Part shown: positions 1-11,550 of the stretch, in pieces
Layout: the number at the start of each line of letters is the position of its first letter
Numbering within the stretch: the first letter of the stretch is position 1
Source of the DNA: Richelia intracellularis HH01
Lineage (GTDB): Bacteria > Cyanobacteriota > Cyanobacteriia > Cyanobacteriales > Nostocaceae
Direction: 5' to 3'
DNA: 64,000 bases
Assembly: GCF_000350105.1 (NCBI RefSeq)
Contig: NZ_CAIY01000044.1
Coordinates: 310,001-374,000 of the forward strand
The notes under the pieces: model-generated
Database searches by the model: none
The model's input: only the letters and a program-made list of their open reading frames with translations
What the model was told of the DNA's origin: nothing
Translations under genes and position numbers: made by a program

Positions 1-507
1 TTATTTCCTCAAAAAAACATGGGGGATATAAAATTTTCCTATGCAGTAAGTATTACATTGAATAATACTCATTACCTGGAAAATTATTTGTAAGTTACTA
101 AGGAGTAAAAAGTTCAGGTAGATAAGAATCCAGAAACTTTATTAATATGGTTGATATTTTAAAAGCTTTATTACACACTCTACAAGTGCTATTTACATTA
201 ACAAACAAAGTCGTAAATTACCTTACATCCGAAGCTGATATATATTTTAAGTATTTTTATACACATCTTGATAGTTTACCACAATAATATTGTGGTAAAC
301 TGGTTAATAATAGGGTTAATATTTTCACTAATAATACCAACTCTAATATTTATAGATTATTTATTTTCACTATTTATAGGGGCAAATATCTGCAAAATCC
401 GATTTTAAAGACATTAATGGAAGTATTAAAGTTATTCAAGTAATTAAGCAATATTATAAAGTAGATAATGCTTAGAAGATTATTGCTAAAAACTATCAGA
501 ATTAGGA

Positions 508-1440
508 GAGAAGCTTGACCTGGTAAGTTGGCCTGCTTTATGCCTGGTAGCAAGGTCTACGACTACTAATTCAAAAAAAACTACTCATTATTAGATCTTA
601 ATTATACCATAAGAGGCCCAATACTAAATACTTATGAATTAATATTTCTCCTAACTTTCATACAAACGAAAGATCTAGAATTTTTGGTACTTATGGGGTA
701 AGTATGGATGTTATTCATAGCAAAAATAATATAATTAGAGGTTTAATTAATGTTAATTCTATTATTAGAAAATAATCCAACATAACTATTTGTTTACCAA
801 TAAGTTAAAGTATCTATAAAGCTCTGTTATGTTTACATGAAAAAGAGCACATTACTTCTCCTGTCAATACATTATAAGAAATATTAGATTTTCGTATAAA
901 TCAAATTCAATATAATTTAGATGGACAAATATTTCTTATATGGAATAAAAAAATAATATTTAAGCCTCTAAAAGACTTACTAATATTTAATCATCAACTA
1001 AGTTATGCTAACAAAGTTTATAGGTGTTATCTTGATAAGATCATTATGAGTTCTGCTAATAATTTCTTAGCTTTAGGAGTAGATAAAGTTGTTAATGAAC
1101 ACAATAAATTATCATTAGATAATTTGCCAGAGATTATAGATATATTTCAATAAGGACTCCGAGCAGAAATAAACTGTGTTAATAATTTTTAGGAAGGACT
1201 AAGTTATCCCTTATATAATTAGAAATTACAACTATCAAGGGGTACTCCATAATCTATTACTTATCATAGATAACTCTATTCCTATGAAGTAAGTACTATC
1301 TTTAAGTTATAGTAATATCAGCCTGAAATAAGTATACAATTATCATAATAATTGGGGTTAATAACTCTATTTTACCCCTAGATTTAAGTTTTCTATAATA
1401 TCGAAATACATATATGCAATGAATTATGTATAATGTCTAG
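508..1440 (+). pseudogene. Decayed, unidentified protein-coding gene
   Basis: From about 508 to 670 one frame, and from 683 to about 1440 a second frame offset by one base, read as plausible protein interrupted by stops. The second frame has long open stretches, for example about 88 codons between the TAA near 885 and the TAA at 1151-1153, with normal-looking residue use (EILDFRINQIQYNLDGQIF is one piece). Every interrupting stop I read is TAA or TAG, none TGA, as expected if glutamine codons CAA/CAG mutated by C-to-T change. I do not recognise the family. It could be a regulatory or structural protein of 300 or more residues. The frame change near 660-690 and the stops make it a pseudogene. 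Confidence 0.45.
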
Positions 1441-2075
1441 TATCTAAAGAAGTTTAAAATTGGGAATATTGCTACCCTAACTTTCAGAGGTATATGTAAT
1501 ATTGAATGAATAGTAATTAAACTCGCTTCCAGTAGCTATTTTACCAAGCAATTTTTGTCTCTATCTACAGAATTAGTGCTAGTTTTATTTGATTGGCTAT
1601 GATCAAGTTTGCTGTATAGTAGCGGAGCATTTATTTCAACACTCATGCTACTTAATTAGTGTTTTAAATGTAGTCTATAGAAAATATTTTAATTTCTTTG
1701 CTGATTAACTTAAATTTAATCTTACTATACTAATTAAATTTTGTGAAAGACTTAATTAAAAAGAATAATTATATTAGCCTAATCAATTAAAACTATTTAT
1801 AAATAAGTATTACAATAATCTGAATGCTATCTATGTTGAGTCAGCAGTATAAGGGAATTTTTGAGCTCTTAATAGTTTTTAAATAGCTTTTTTAAGTACT
1901 GAGTTCCTGAAGCTATAAATGTTCCAGAAAATTTGCCTTAAACTCTAGTGAACATTTATTATTCTAGTCCTAAGTATACCTGGACTCTTACTTCGGAGTT
2001 TAATAGTCTTAAGCATAAATGGAGGTTTTCTGAGATTTTTTTATTCAGGGTATTAATATATACAGCTAGAAGGTA

Positions 2076-2105
2076 ATTAATCAGTATTAATCAGTATTAA
2101 TCAGT
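2076..2105. repeat. Three tandem copies of a 10-mer
   Basis: The unit ATTAATCAGT occurs three times head to tail without mismatch. It lies in non-coding DNA about 270 bases beyond the 3' end of the DUF3146 gene. Such short tandem repeats are common in Nostocales intergenic DNA; no function can be read from it. Confidence 0.9.
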
Positions 2106-2374
2106 TTGAATGTTTAAGTTATTATCTAATATAATTGCAAGATTTAATATTCCTGTATATGCTGTTTTAAAAATAGTTTAACAGCAGTTGACAAATAACT
2201 GAGATTTAGGTAAATAAACCCCAGTATGATATTTATAAATAGTAAAGTAATTATATTAAATATTTTTAATATAATTACTCTTCTAGATTTTATAGACTTT
2301 TAAATAATATTAAATTACCCATTATGCTTTAGAGACTAAAAGAATAAAAATATTAATTTTACTTGCTATAATTA

Positions 2375-2638
2375 CTATATTTGTGATCTGATTATAAAGG
2401 AATAATCCCCTCCTAATTCTAATTGGTAATCTTTTTGTTCTAAAAACCTACCAAGGTGTTCTTTAATTAAAGCCCGACCTTGGGATGGTTCTACAGATAA
2501 TTTTCCCTGACCAAAGTGCCATTGGAATCGCCATGTGAAATCACCTGCACTAACTTCACCTTCAAGCAAGGTATATTGCCAAGATTGACGAAAAATTCTA
2601 ACATGGGCAGTGGTTTCTGGTAATTTTCTTCCACTCAC
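2375..2638 (-). CDS. DUF3146 family protein
   Basis: Small soluble protein of 87 residues from a GTG start; a TTG five codons upstream would give 92. I chose the GTG because remembered cyanobacterial DUF3146 proteins begin with a short M-S-x-R-x-L-P-E-T-T leader, as here. The rest (a GEVxAGDFxWRFQWHF block, then GRALIKEHLGRFLEQ and a GGDYSF end) matches what I recall of this cyanobacteria-only family, whose function is unknown. No membrane segment or catalytic motif is visible. It stands alone in non-coding DNA. Its survival inside a decayed region suggests selection to keep it. Confidence 0.75.
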   Translation of the reverse strand: MSGRKLPETTAHVRIFRQSWQYTLLEGEVSAGDFTWRFQWHFGQGKLSVEPSQGRALIKEHLGRFLEQKDYQLELGGDYSFIIRSQI

Positions 2639-2653
2639 GATATTTGATGTCAA

Positions 2654-4192
2654 GGGAAAAATTGAATTTAAACTGTTTGTTGCTAGTATTAACCACCATA
2701 CATCAAATTTTTGTTCCTACTTAACTATTGAATGCTAAATCTAGGGAAACTTGGATAGCTAATTATTAGATTTGTAAGAAAATTACTAAGAGTTGAAGTT
2801 AAAATTTTCTAACCTATTATTGTTTTGTGAAGCATATTTTTTTACCACCATTAAATAAACGTTTCATATCGTAGCATTAATTCAGTCTTTAATGATTACC
2901 AAGACACAAAATTTGATATTGACAAAATTTACAAAACCGAATGTTAAATTTTCCCTTAGGAAAAAATACTTTCACATTGTGAAATATAGTTAGCTCAACT
3001 ATCAATTTTAATTTTTTGTTCTTTTAGTAATTCATCATCTAGTGCAATTAATTATTATATTTATAAACAAAATCATGTGGTCTTATTATTAGCTTTTTCT
3101 TAGTTTGCTCTGCTTTTAATTAATATACTCTTTTTTTCTAATACCAATTAGGTGCAACTATATTTTTGATTTCTGCCAGTTGATATATGGCAAGCGATAA
3201 GAGTAATTTTTATGGTTTTGTTGGGAAGAGTATAGTAGTAAATTCACCCTAGATTATTTCCATAGTGTCAAGTAGTACAAGTACACATGATTACCTATTA
3301 CTAGGATAGTATTAAAGCAATTCCAGTTTTAAGTAAGTACCTTAATGCTAGTAAAAATATTAAATAATATACACAAAATTATTAATATTTTTTTATTTGA
3401 GATTACTGCTACAAGTCTTAGTTATAGTAGTTAACTAAGGAAATCATTTTTACGGTTTTTAATAACCTCTTAAACAAGTTGAGAATTCTTGCTAACTAAA
3501 TACCTTAAAATAATCTAGGTATATAAAAACACAGAAGTTTTATTGATGGGGTATTTAATAAAATATACAATCATTTTTTATCTTCGTATTATCAAATTAA
3601 TTTTGATGTATGAATCAATCAAGAGGTTTGATATTACTCAAAAATATTAGGTAGTAGAGATTAAATTTGGTTGTTTTTAGTATATTGAAAGCTAGTCTTA
3701 ATATTATGATTTATTATCTGGAGTATCATATCATTCTTAGTATTTTAACTTAATTATAAGAACAATATTTTAGTTGCTAACCTTAGTATTATTTATTTTG
3801 AATGTTGTAAAATATATTCTAATTTTCATATATATACTTAATAAATGGTAGTAGAATCCGGAAGTTAGATAAACCTGGAATAAACAATTGTCCTGTAAAA
3901 GCATAATTATACAAAATATGCTTAAAAATTTAATAGTTACAAGGTAGGATAATTTTAATCATTTAAATTAAATATAGCTATATTTAATTTATTAAGTGCA
4001 TTTTAATTACATAAGAATTAATTCCTTATGGTGATTGTTACAAACATATTATCAGAATTAGATTGTGATTATATTACAATAATTTAACCTTTGTAATTCT
4101 ACTAGAAAAAACTACATGCTTCTCACTATCAATGATTATATTTATCCATAGATATTGCTTGATACTGACAACTATTAATTAAGTAAGCCAAT
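2654..4192. other. Non-coding AT-rich stretch
   Basis: About 1.5 kb without an open frame of convincing protein character. I saw no RNA gene, mobile element or strong hairpin. It separates the DUF3146 gene from the 3' end of the SWIM gene, both on the minus strand. Confidence 0.65.
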
Positions 4193-5026
4193 CTAATCTC
4201 TTCCTGCATTCATGGCAACTAACATAGCTGTTTGACTCATGTCCTTGTACAAAGTGTAGAGGAATTTCATCACCACATCAGCTGGAGTAATATTATTAAT
4301 ACTTTTATTCCCATTAGGTAGAGGAATTTTTCCTAGTACGTCTAAGACTGTTTCACCTACAGATGGAGCAATTACGACTAGAGAAGATTCTAAGGGTTGA
4401 TTATATTTCCAAAAATCATTAATATTCAAAGTTGTAATTCCTGCCATTTCTGATTCTGCTCTCTCTTCAGTAATTGAAGTTGTCTCAATATCTATACTGC
4501 GGAAAAGGCGTAGATTGCTAATAATTTGTTCTTTGGTACAACCCCTCAATTGGAATAGTATAAATGGATCTTCACTAAAGCAATCACTTAGTCGGTAGTA
4601 TACTGCACCAATGTGTTTACAAGGATTAGCTGTATCAGGACAAGAACACTCACTATGGATATCTGATAGGGTAAATGGAAATAGAGATAAACCATTAGCA
4701 GCAAATACATCTTCAATGTTTTGTGGCATTTCTCCAGCAAGCAGTTGAGCAGCAAAAATTGCCTTACTAGCCATAGTTGCCACTACAAAACCCCATTCTT
4801 CTTCAGTAAATGTATCCAAAAATATTGACACCCTATAAGGCTCTAGTTCACTACCTTGTACTTTGGCTATAACCCTTGTACCTTTAAATTCTATGCTGAG
4901 AATTTTTCCCTGGCGGGCGTAGTTACGGGCACGTTCCAGGCGTTTTTTAAAGCGGTAGGAGTTAAGTAAATCTAACCAACGTTGAGACCACCACTCTCTG
5001 GTTGTATTTAAGCCTTCAACTTTCAT
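4193..5026 (-). CDS. SWIM zinc finger family protein
   Basis: 277 residues. The diagnostic part is a C-x-C-x(n)-C-x-H metal site, CSCPDTANPCKHI, at about residues 127-139. This is the SWIM zinc-finger signature, a small DNA- or protein-binding module. The N-terminal part (RARNYARQGKILSIEF) resembles the leader region of bacterial SWIM proteins. Its ATG overlaps the stop of the upstream SNF2 helicase by four bases (ATGA arrangement), so the two are almost certainly one translationally coupled operon. SWIM proteins beside SNF2-type helicases are a recurrent bacterial pair, presumably partners in nucleic-acid remodelling. The exact substrate is unknown. Confidence 0.85.
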   Translation of the reverse strand: MKVEGLNTTREWWSQRWLDLLNSYRFKKRLERARNYARQGKILSIEFKGTRVIAKVQGSELEPYRVSIFLDTFTEEEWGFVVATMASKAIFAAQLLAGEMPQNIEDVFAANGLSLFPFTLSDIHSECSCPDTANPCKHIGAVYYRLSDCFSEDPFILFQLRGCTKEQIISNLRLFRSIDIETTSITEERAESEMAGITTLNINDFWKYNQPLESSLVVIAPSVGETVLDVLGKIPLPNGNKSINNITPADVVMKFLYTLYKDMSQTAMLVAMNAGRD

Positions 5027-8000
5027 TCTTCACTCTCACTACTAATAATAGCATCACGGTCTAGTACTAATAAATTACGTAACTGGTCTGTATCTAAATC
5101 TGCTAACCAATCTTCTCCTGTATTCACGATATGTTCAGCTAGCTGTTTCTTGCCTTCAAGCATGTCGTGGATTTTTTCCTCTAAAGTTCCAGTACAAATA
5201 AACTTATGAACTTGGACATTGCGTTTTTGACCTATTCTAAATACCCTATCTGTAGCCTGATTTTCTACTGCCGGATTCCACCATCTATCAAAATGGAATA
5301 CATGGTTTGCTCTTGTGAGGTTGAGCCCCACACCACCAGCCCTGATAGATAGTATCATAATGGGTGGGCCTTGAGGATCATGCTGGAATCGATCAACCAT
5401 TTCCTCTCTCTGATTCTTACGAGTACTACCGTATAGAAATAATATTTCCTGTCTTAAACGTTTTTTTAAATAGAGTTGTAGTAATTTACCCCATTCAGCA
5501 AACTGGGTAAATATTAAAGAAGAGTGGCCTTGCAATAGCAACTCTTCCAACAAATCCTGTAGACGTAGGAGTTTTCCAGATAGTTGTGGTTCTGTAATTT
5601 GTTTTTGTTTTAGGTATTGCCCTGGATGATTGCAGATTTGTTTAAGTTTTACTAATAAAGCTAAAACCATTCCCTGTCGTTTTAATCCTTCTGTTTCTTT
5701 AATCTCTGCAAAGGATGAGTCAACAACTTGTTGGTATAACTGAGCCTGTTCAAAACTCAATTTGCAAAATACATTTACTTCTTGCTTTTTTGGCAGGTCT
5801 TTTATTATGTCTTGGTCCGTTTTCAAACGACGTAGAATAAAAGGCTTTACTAAGGAACGAAGCTGATTTAAAGAAGCTGTATCTCCATATTTTTCTATAG
5901 GCATGACAAAGCGTCTTTGGAAGAATTGGCGATCACCTAAATAACCAGGATTGAGAAAATCTAAAATAGACCACAATTCTTGTAATCTGTTTTCAACAGG
6001 TGTACCAGTTAAAGCAACTTTGAATATCGCCTTTAACTGCCTGATGGCTTTTGACTGCTTAGCCTCTGGATTTTTAACATTTTGGGCTTCATCTAAGGCG
6101 ATTATATGCCATTCTACCCCTTGCAATAATTTTAAATCTCGATGTACTAGGGAATAACTGGTAATAATCAAGTCGTGTTGATTTACTGCTTTAATAAACT
6201 CTTTACCCTTGGGACGTTTATCACCATGATGTTGTAGGGTTTTCAATTTGGGGGCAAACTTTCTTACTTCCCGTTCCCAATTACCTAAAACAGAAGTAGG
6301 ACAAATTAATAATGTAGGCTTTTTTAGTAATTTCCGTTCTTGAAGATGGAGAAGAAAGGCAATCAGTTGAATTGTTTTCCCCAATCCCATGTCATCTGCC
6401 AAACAAGCACCTAAACCCCAACTTTCTAAAAATACTAACCAAGCTACTCCTCTTTCCTGATAGGGGCGTAATTCCCCTTGAAAATTAACAGGTTTAGATA
6501 ATGTTTTTAAAGCCTTATCATTAACTAGGGTAGATAGTAAGTCTTTTAAAGTACCAGAAGCCTCGAAACTCACAATAGGAAGTTTTTCTAGTGTTTTGGT
6601 ATCTCCACTGCTAAAACGTACAGCGTCTTCCAAAGAAAGAGACTTTTTTTGCTTCCCAGAAGCAAAAAAATCTTGTACTGTTTTTATGTCCTGTGACTTT
6701 AATTCTATCCATTCCCCATTAATTTCTACTAGGGGACTATTTAAAGCCACTAATTTATTAAACTCTTTCTCCGATAATTCTTGTCCACCGACCGTTAGTT
6801 GCCATTTAAAGGCTAATAAACCATTTAAACCAAATTTTCCTAACTTTTCCTTGGAGTTGTCAGCAGTGATTTTCAGACCTAGGTGATTAGCATATTCCTC
6901 TTGTTTATGTGATAAACTTGGGGGCAGAATTACTCCTAATCCATTATATTCAAATCTCCATGCTATAGACTTAATGAATTCATAAGCTTGCATGGAGTTG
7001 ATTTGACAAGATAAAGGGTGAAACTCTTCTAAACTGGGAATTATGTCAACATATAGTCTGGAAGCCAATCCCAAACCCTGTAAGAAAGTTTCCTGGGGTT
7101 TTTTGATGGTTCTATTTTTGTAGATAAAGCTTTCCTGAGGGTTCTGCCAAATGGTTTCTGCATCAACTAAGAACTCAGGATTATCTGCTGCTTGGAGCAA
7201 ATATTCTAACCTCCAATATCTTTCTTCTAGCTCCGGTGGTTTTAAACGAAAACATGTACGAAACTGATTTATACCAGCTTCTTTGAATTTTACTGGTATG
7301 GTCCAGGATTTTAGGATAGCCTCCAGTCTTTCCCATTCCATATTTTCTTCTTTGAATGTGTGATTATTGCCCGTTAGTCCCTGTAGCCACTTTTTTGCTG
7401 TTTCCGGTAAGATCGATATTGCTTTTGGGTCTAAGACATTTTGAGAACCAACCATGGATCGAATTTGACTGTCAATTATTTGACAGAGAAAATCCAATAT
7501 CAATTTCTGTGGTTCAATTGGGAGATGTACTGAGAAAGGGGAAACATTTTTTTCACCTTCTCTATACCGTTGATAAGTGCGACATCCAAGGGGCATTTGT
7601 TTGACAAATTTTTCTAAACGAGTACTATCCAGTGCACTATCTAAAAGCACTTGCCACTTCACATTAGCAAAACCATCAACACCCCTTTCAATAGCTGGCA
7701 AAAATTTAGACCTAGCAATTAAATCTAAACTCCAACGAGCAATTTGAGACCAAAAAAGCAAATCTCCCCCAATGAAGTTATTTGCTGCGGTAATATTTAA
7801 TGGCAGAGAACTTAAAAAACTTGTTGCCGATAAAGGTTGAACTACAAAACCCCATATTAACCAAGGCTGTAAGTATGGCATAGTTTCTGTCTTATCTTCG
7901 ACAGAATAATATAGAGGCAAGACTGATAAATTCTTTCCCTTCTTTTCCTGAATAGTAGTTGGTAAAGCAATAATTTGTGGATGGACAGAGACAGATTGTA

Positions 8001-8274
8001 TGCTGGAATTAGCATTTTCAGTTTTAGATGGAGATATCTTTGATTGTGAAATGACAAGCTCATGCTGCGCATGGAAAATACTTTTAGCTAATTTAGGATG
8101 TTCACTTTCCAGCCATGACCTCAAAGACTCAGCAGACATTAAAAAGGGGTATTTTTGTATTTCTTTTAGGTCACAATTTACCAGACTGGGTTTTAAATAA
8201 CGCCAAGTTTCGGCCCAAATAAATAAACCGTTATCCCGATTGTTGATTAACCAACTGCCATGTAGGATTGCCAT
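5023..8274 (-). CDS. SNF2-family DEAD/DEAH-box helicase
   Basis: 1083 residues, the usual length for cyanobacterial SNF2/HepA-like ATPases. The N-terminal half (to about 560) is the variable SNF2-associated region (DUF3670-like). The ATPase core follows: Walker A in ADDMGLGKTIQ at about 625-635, Walker B DEAQ at about 729, motif III ALTGTPVENR, then the C-terminal RecA lobe with GGVGLNLTRA and the arginine-finger motif ATDRVFRIGQ near 1000. It should hydrolyse ATP to move along DNA or remodel nucleoprotein or RNA polymerase complexes. No signal peptide or membrane segment. It is the first gene of a two-gene unit with the overlapping SWIM gene. All core motifs are intact, so it is probably functional despite the eroded surroundings. 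Confidence 0.93.
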   Translation of the reverse strand: MAILHGSWLINNRDNGLFIWAETWRYLKPSLVNCDLKEIQKYPFLMSAESLRSWLESEHPKLAKSIFHAQHELVISQSKISPSKTENANSSIQSVSVHPQIIALPTTIQEKKGKNLSVLPLYYSVEDKTETMPYLQPWLIWGFVVQPLSATSFLSSLPLNITAANNFIGGDLLFWSQIARWSLDLIARSKFLPAIERGVDGFANVKWQVLLDSALDSTRLEKFVKQMPLGCRTYQRYREGEKNVSPFSVHLPIEPQKLILDFLCQIIDSQIRSMVGSQNVLDPKAISILPETAKKWLQGLTGNNHTFKEENMEWERLEAILKSWTIPVKFKEAGINQFRTCFRLKPPELEERYWRLEYLLQAADNPEFLVDAETIWQNPQESFIYKNRTIKKPQETFLQGLGLASRLYVDIIPSLEEFHPLSCQINSMQAYEFIKSIAWRFEYNGLGVILPPSLSHKQEEYANHLGLKITADNSKEKLGKFGLNGLLAFKWQLTVGGQELSEKEFNKLVALNSPLVEINGEWIELKSQDIKTVQDFFASGKQKKSLSLEDAVRFSSGDTKTLEKLPIVSFEASGTLKDLLSTLVNDKALKTLSKPVNFQGELRPYQERGVAWLVFLESWGLGACLADDMGLGKTIQLIAFLLHLQERKLLKKPTLLICPTSVLGNWEREVRKFAPKLKTLQHHGDKRPKGKEFIKAVNQHDLIITSYSLVHRDLKLLQGVEWHIIALDEAQNVKNPEAKQSKAIRQLKAIFKVALTGTPVENRLQELWSILDFLNPGYLGDRQFFQRRFVMPIEKYGDTASLNQLRSLVKPFILRRLKTDQDIIKDLPKKQEVNVFCKLSFEQAQLYQQVVDSSFAEIKETEGLKRQGMVLALLVKLKQICNHPGQYLKQKQITEPQLSGKLLRLQDLLEELLLQGHSSLIFTQFAEWGKLLQLYLKKRLRQEILFLYGSTRKNQREEMVDRFQHDPQGPPIMILSIRAGGVGLNLTRANHVFHFDRWWNPAVENQATDRVFRIGQKRNVQVHKFICTGTLEEKIHDMLEGKKQLAEHIVNTGEDWLADLDTDQLRNLLVLDRDAIISSESEE

Positions 8275-8755
8275 TTCTGAATCTAATTTAGTTTTTGACC
8301 TCTTAAAACACTGACTAAAAATATCTTTATCTCCAGTTTCCCAATAGGAAAATAGAGCACAAGGGTTAATTAATATACCCAGTAATTAATTTAAAGGCAA
8401 AGGTGAGGAAAGAAGTATTTTAATTTCTGTTTTTGAGAGTTAACTTGAGAAAATAGCGTCGGTAATTTTCGTCATGCCAGGTTAGTAATTTATTATTAAC
8501 CCATGTCTTCTGTAAAACCCCATTTGTCCCCACTTATACCTTATCTTAATATTCTACGGTATATTTCAAAAGTCTACCCTAATCACCTTAACCTTAAGTT
8601 TACATAAGGTTTATCCCATTGTTTTATTTTCCGTTTTTTTGTTTCCCATAGGAAAAAGTTATTTATCTTTATGTGCAACTGCAACCAGCAATAGTACATA
8701 AATGTTAGGATTGCCACAGAGAGAGAATAGCATGCATAGAAGGAACAAGAACTGA
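8275..8755. other. Divergent promoter region, SNF2 operon / pnp
   Basis: 481 bases between two divergently transcribed genes, so it must carry both promoters. AT-rich. An AAGGAAC-type ribosome-binding sequence precedes the pnp ATG at 8756. I could not assign promoter boxes with confidence. Confidence 0.55.
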
Positions 8756-10906
8756 ATGGGAGAATTTGAGAAGTCAATATCCTTTGATGGAAGGGATATT
8801 CGACTGAAGATTGGTTTACTAGCTCCCCAGGCTGGAGGCTCAGTATTGATACAATCCGGGGATACAACGGTTTTAGTGTCAGCTACACGTTCATCTGCCA
8901 GAGAAGGCATTGATTTTCTACCCCTCACTGTAGATTATGAAGAAAGATTATATGCAGCTGGTAGAATTCCTGGTGGTATTATGCGGAGGGAAGGTCGTCC
9001 CCCAGAAAGAGCAATTCTCACTAGTCGTCTAATTGATCGCCCTCTGCGTCCATTATTTCCGTATTGGCTACGTGACGATTTACAAATTGTGGCATACACC
9101 TTATCAATGGATGAACAAGTACCACCAGATGTATTAGCTGTAACAGGTGCTTCCATTGCTACCCTCATTGCCCAAATTCCCTTTAATGGTCCTATGGCAG
9201 CTGTACGGGTGGGTTTAGTCGGAGATGACTTTATTATTAACCCCACATATGGAGAAACGGAAAATGGAGACTTGGATTTAGTTGTGGCCGGTTCACCTGA
9301 TGGTGTAATCATGGTAGAAGCTGGTGCCAACCAATTACCAGAAAGGGATATAATCGAAGCAATTGAATTTGGCTATGAGGCTGTACAAGATCTAATTAAA
9401 GCGCAAGTAGATTTAATTGCGGAAGTTGGCTTAGAAATTGTTAAAGAAGAGGCCCCAGAAGTAGATAAATCCCTGGAAAACTTTATCAAAAATTGTGCAA
9501 CTAATGAGATTAAGAAAATACTAGCTCAGTTTGACTTAGAAAAGGGCACTAGGGATAAAGCTTTAGACGTTATTAAGGACACCGTTGCTACTGCAATCCA
9601 AGAACTACCGGAAACTGATCCAATTCGAGTTGCTGCCACTGAAGATACCAAAGCTTTAGGTAATACTTTCAAAAATATTACTAAGCAGCTAATGCGTCAG
9701 CAAATTGTTGAGGATAATGTCCGAGTTGATGGCCGTCAATTAGATGCAGTTCGTGCTGTCTCCTGTCAAGTTGGCGTATTGCCAAAGCGAGTTCATGGAA
9801 CTGGTTTATTTAATCGGGGATTAACTCAGGTTTTATCGACCTGTACTCTAGGTACCCCAGGAGACGCACAAAACTTACCTGATGATTTACAAACAGAACA
9901 AGCAAAGCGTTATCTACATCACTACAACTTTCCACCTTTCTCTGTAGGGGAAACCAAGCCTTTACGTGCTCCTGGACGTAGAGAGATTGGTCATGGGGCT
10001 TTGGCAGAAAGAGCATTATTGCCAGTATTACCACCAAAAGATAAGTTTCCCTATGTAATTCGTGTTGTATCTGAAGTTTTATCCTCCAATGGTTCCACTT
10101 CCATGGGTTCTGTATGTGGTTCTAGTTTATCTTTAATGGATGCAGGAGTTCCTATTTCTAAGCCTGTTAGTGGTGCAGCCATGGGATTAATCAAAGAGGG
10201 AGATGAAATCCGAGTTCTTACTGATATTCAAGGTATTGAAGATTTCTTAGGTGATATGGACTTTAAGGTTGCGGGAACAGATTCAGGAATTACTGCCCTG
10301 CAAATGGATATGAAAATCTCCGGTTTGCCTTTAGAAACGATTGCTCAAGCTATTTACCAAGCTAAAGATGCCCGTCTACACATACTGGAAAAGATGTTGG
10401 AGGTAATTGATAAACCCCGTGAAGAAATGTCTTCCTATGCTCCCAGGCTGCTTTCTATCAAGATAGACCCCGATATGATTGGTCTAGTCATAGGTCCTGG
10501 TGGTAAAACCATCAAAGGTATTACAGAAGAAACTGGTGCTAAAATCGACATTGAAGATGATGGTACAGTTACTATATCAGCTTTAGATGAAAGTAGAGCT
10601 AGAAGGGCTCGCAGTATTATCCAAGGCATGACACGTAGGCTAAATGAAGGAGATGTTTATGTTGGCCGTGTAACCCGAATTATACCCATTGGTGCATTTG
10701 TAGAATTTCTACCTGGCAAGGAAGGTATGATTCACATTTCCCAACTAGCTGACTATCGTGTAGGCAAAGTTGAAGACGAAGTAGTAGTAGGTGATGAGGT
10801 TATTATTAAAGTGCGTGAGATTGATAGTAAAGGTAGAGTAAATTTGACCCGCTTGGGTATTAACCCAGAACAAGCAGCAGCAGCTAGAGAAGCTTCTAAT
10901 CGCTAA
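8756..10906 (+). CDS. pnp: Polyribonucleotide nucleotidyltransferase (PNPase)
   Basis: 716 residues, full length. It degrades RNA 3' to 5' by phosphorolysis and can add tails in the reverse reaction. In cyanobacteria it is also regarded as the enzyme that makes heteropolymeric 3' tails. Domain order is normal: first RNase PH core (about 10-140), an alpha-helical linker, second RNase PH core (about 325-540, with GRREIGHG and [17 protein letters not shown]), KH domain (about 560-615, with the [10 protein letters not shown] loop) and S1 domain (about 625-695). The start [20 protein letters not shown] fits the family N-terminus. Monocistronic as far as visible. A short hairpin follows the stop. 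Confidence 0.97.
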   Translation: MGEFEKSISFDGRDIRLKIGLLAPQAGGSVLIQSGDTTVLVSATRSSAREGIDFLPLTVDYEERLYAAGRIPGGIMRREGRPPERAILTSRLIDRPLRPLFPYWLRDDLQIVAYTLSMDEQVPPDVLAVTGASIATLIAQIPFNGPMAAVRVGLVGDDFIINPTYGETENGDLDLVVAGSPDGVIMVEAGANQLPERDIIEAIEFGYEAVQDLIKAQVDLIAEVGLEIVKEEAPEVDKSLENFIKNCATNEIKKILAQFDLEKGTRDKALDVIKDTVATAIQELPETDPIRVAATEDTKALGNTFKNITKQLMRQQIVEDNVRVDGRQLDAVRAVSCQVGVLPKRVHGTGLFNRGLTQVLSTCTLGTPGDAQNLPDDLQTEQAKRYLHHYNFPPFSVGETKPLRAPGRREIGHGALAERALLPVLPPKDKFPYVIRVVSEVLSSNGSTSMGSVCGSSLSLMDAGVPISKPVSGAAMGLIKEGDEIRVLTDIQGIEDFLGDMDFKVAGTDSGITALQMDMKISGLPLETIAQAIYQAKDARLHILEKMLEVIDKPREEMSSYAPRLLSIKIDPDMIGLVIGPGGKTIKGITEETGAKIDIEDDGTVTISALDESRARRARSIIQGMTRRLNEGDVYVGRVTRIIPIGAFVEFLPGKEGMIHISQLADYRVGKVEDEVVVGDEVIIKVREIDSKGRVNLTRLGINPEQAAAAREASNR

Positions 10907-10921
10907 ATTTATCTTTTTGCT

Positions 10922-10939
10922 GATTTGGTACTCCAAATC
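10922..10939 (+). terminator. Short hairpin after pnp
   Basis: GATTTGG and CCAAATC form a perfect 7-base-pair stem around a TACT loop, 16 bases after the pnp stop. It is followed by TTAAAAAA rather than a T run, so it is a poor intrinsic terminator. It may instead protect the 3' end. Confidence 0.35.
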
Positions 10940-11528
10940 TTAAAAAATGAGTTTGGGTTACTACCATTTTAGCTTTACTATTAAGTTACAGGTATAGCTT
11001 GAAGGGCTGTACCTTTCTTGATAAAAGGCTTAGCATTGATCATCATATGTTATCAACCCACTGCAAGATTTTACTCCAAATAAAAAATCCAAGTCATACC
11101 TGATTAAATCAACCATAGATGTGCATTTTTCTCACTTTTTCGTCAATTTATAGCTTCTGGACTTTCATAAAAATCAAATTAATATAATGAGGAAAAATGC
11201 TAAACATACTGGTTATAATAATGTATTTTCAACATTGTATAAATTTTCCATAGAATTTTTCTGAGTTTAGTCTATATTATAATTAATACCCCTTTATTTT
11301 TATCTACCAATATCAAACACTTGGAAGTGTGATTTGGCTTTTTACTAAAAATACAGTTTTTGTTTTCTTATAATTCATTACCTTGAATGTGTAACTCTAC
11401 AACTTTATCTATGTTGATGTACAATTAAAAGTGTAGATTTTTGGCTACGATAATTTTACAGATAAGCCCTTTCTCCAAACCAGTTATTTCTCAGGAAAAA
11501 CTTAGCTATTGATAAATAGCCTTACTAC

Positions 11529-11550
11529 ATTAACTTATATATAAGTTAAT
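11529..11550. repeat. Perfect 22-base AT palindrome
   Basis: The sequence reads identically on both strands, with half-site ATTAACTTATA. There is no neighbouring gene within about 600 bases, so an operator role is not supported. AT-rich composition makes chance palindromes more likely. Confidence 0.6.

Larger units (their letters stand above)
1..2374. other. Gene-poor AT-rich region
   Basis: No intact gene is visible on either strand. The only coding-like structure is the decayed frame at about 508-1440. A short tandem repeat lies at 2076-2105. The rest is AT-rich sequence dense in stops, with no tRNA, CRISPR or transposon end that I could recognise. Confidence 0.7.

Noticed and set aside
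683-1440. Reassigned genetic code with TAA/TAG as glutamine
   Set aside because: Intact genes in the window (for example fabH, atpC, DUF1815, small membrane protein) end at ordinary TAA or TAG and use CAA/CAG for Gln inside. The pattern is better explained by decay of one gene.
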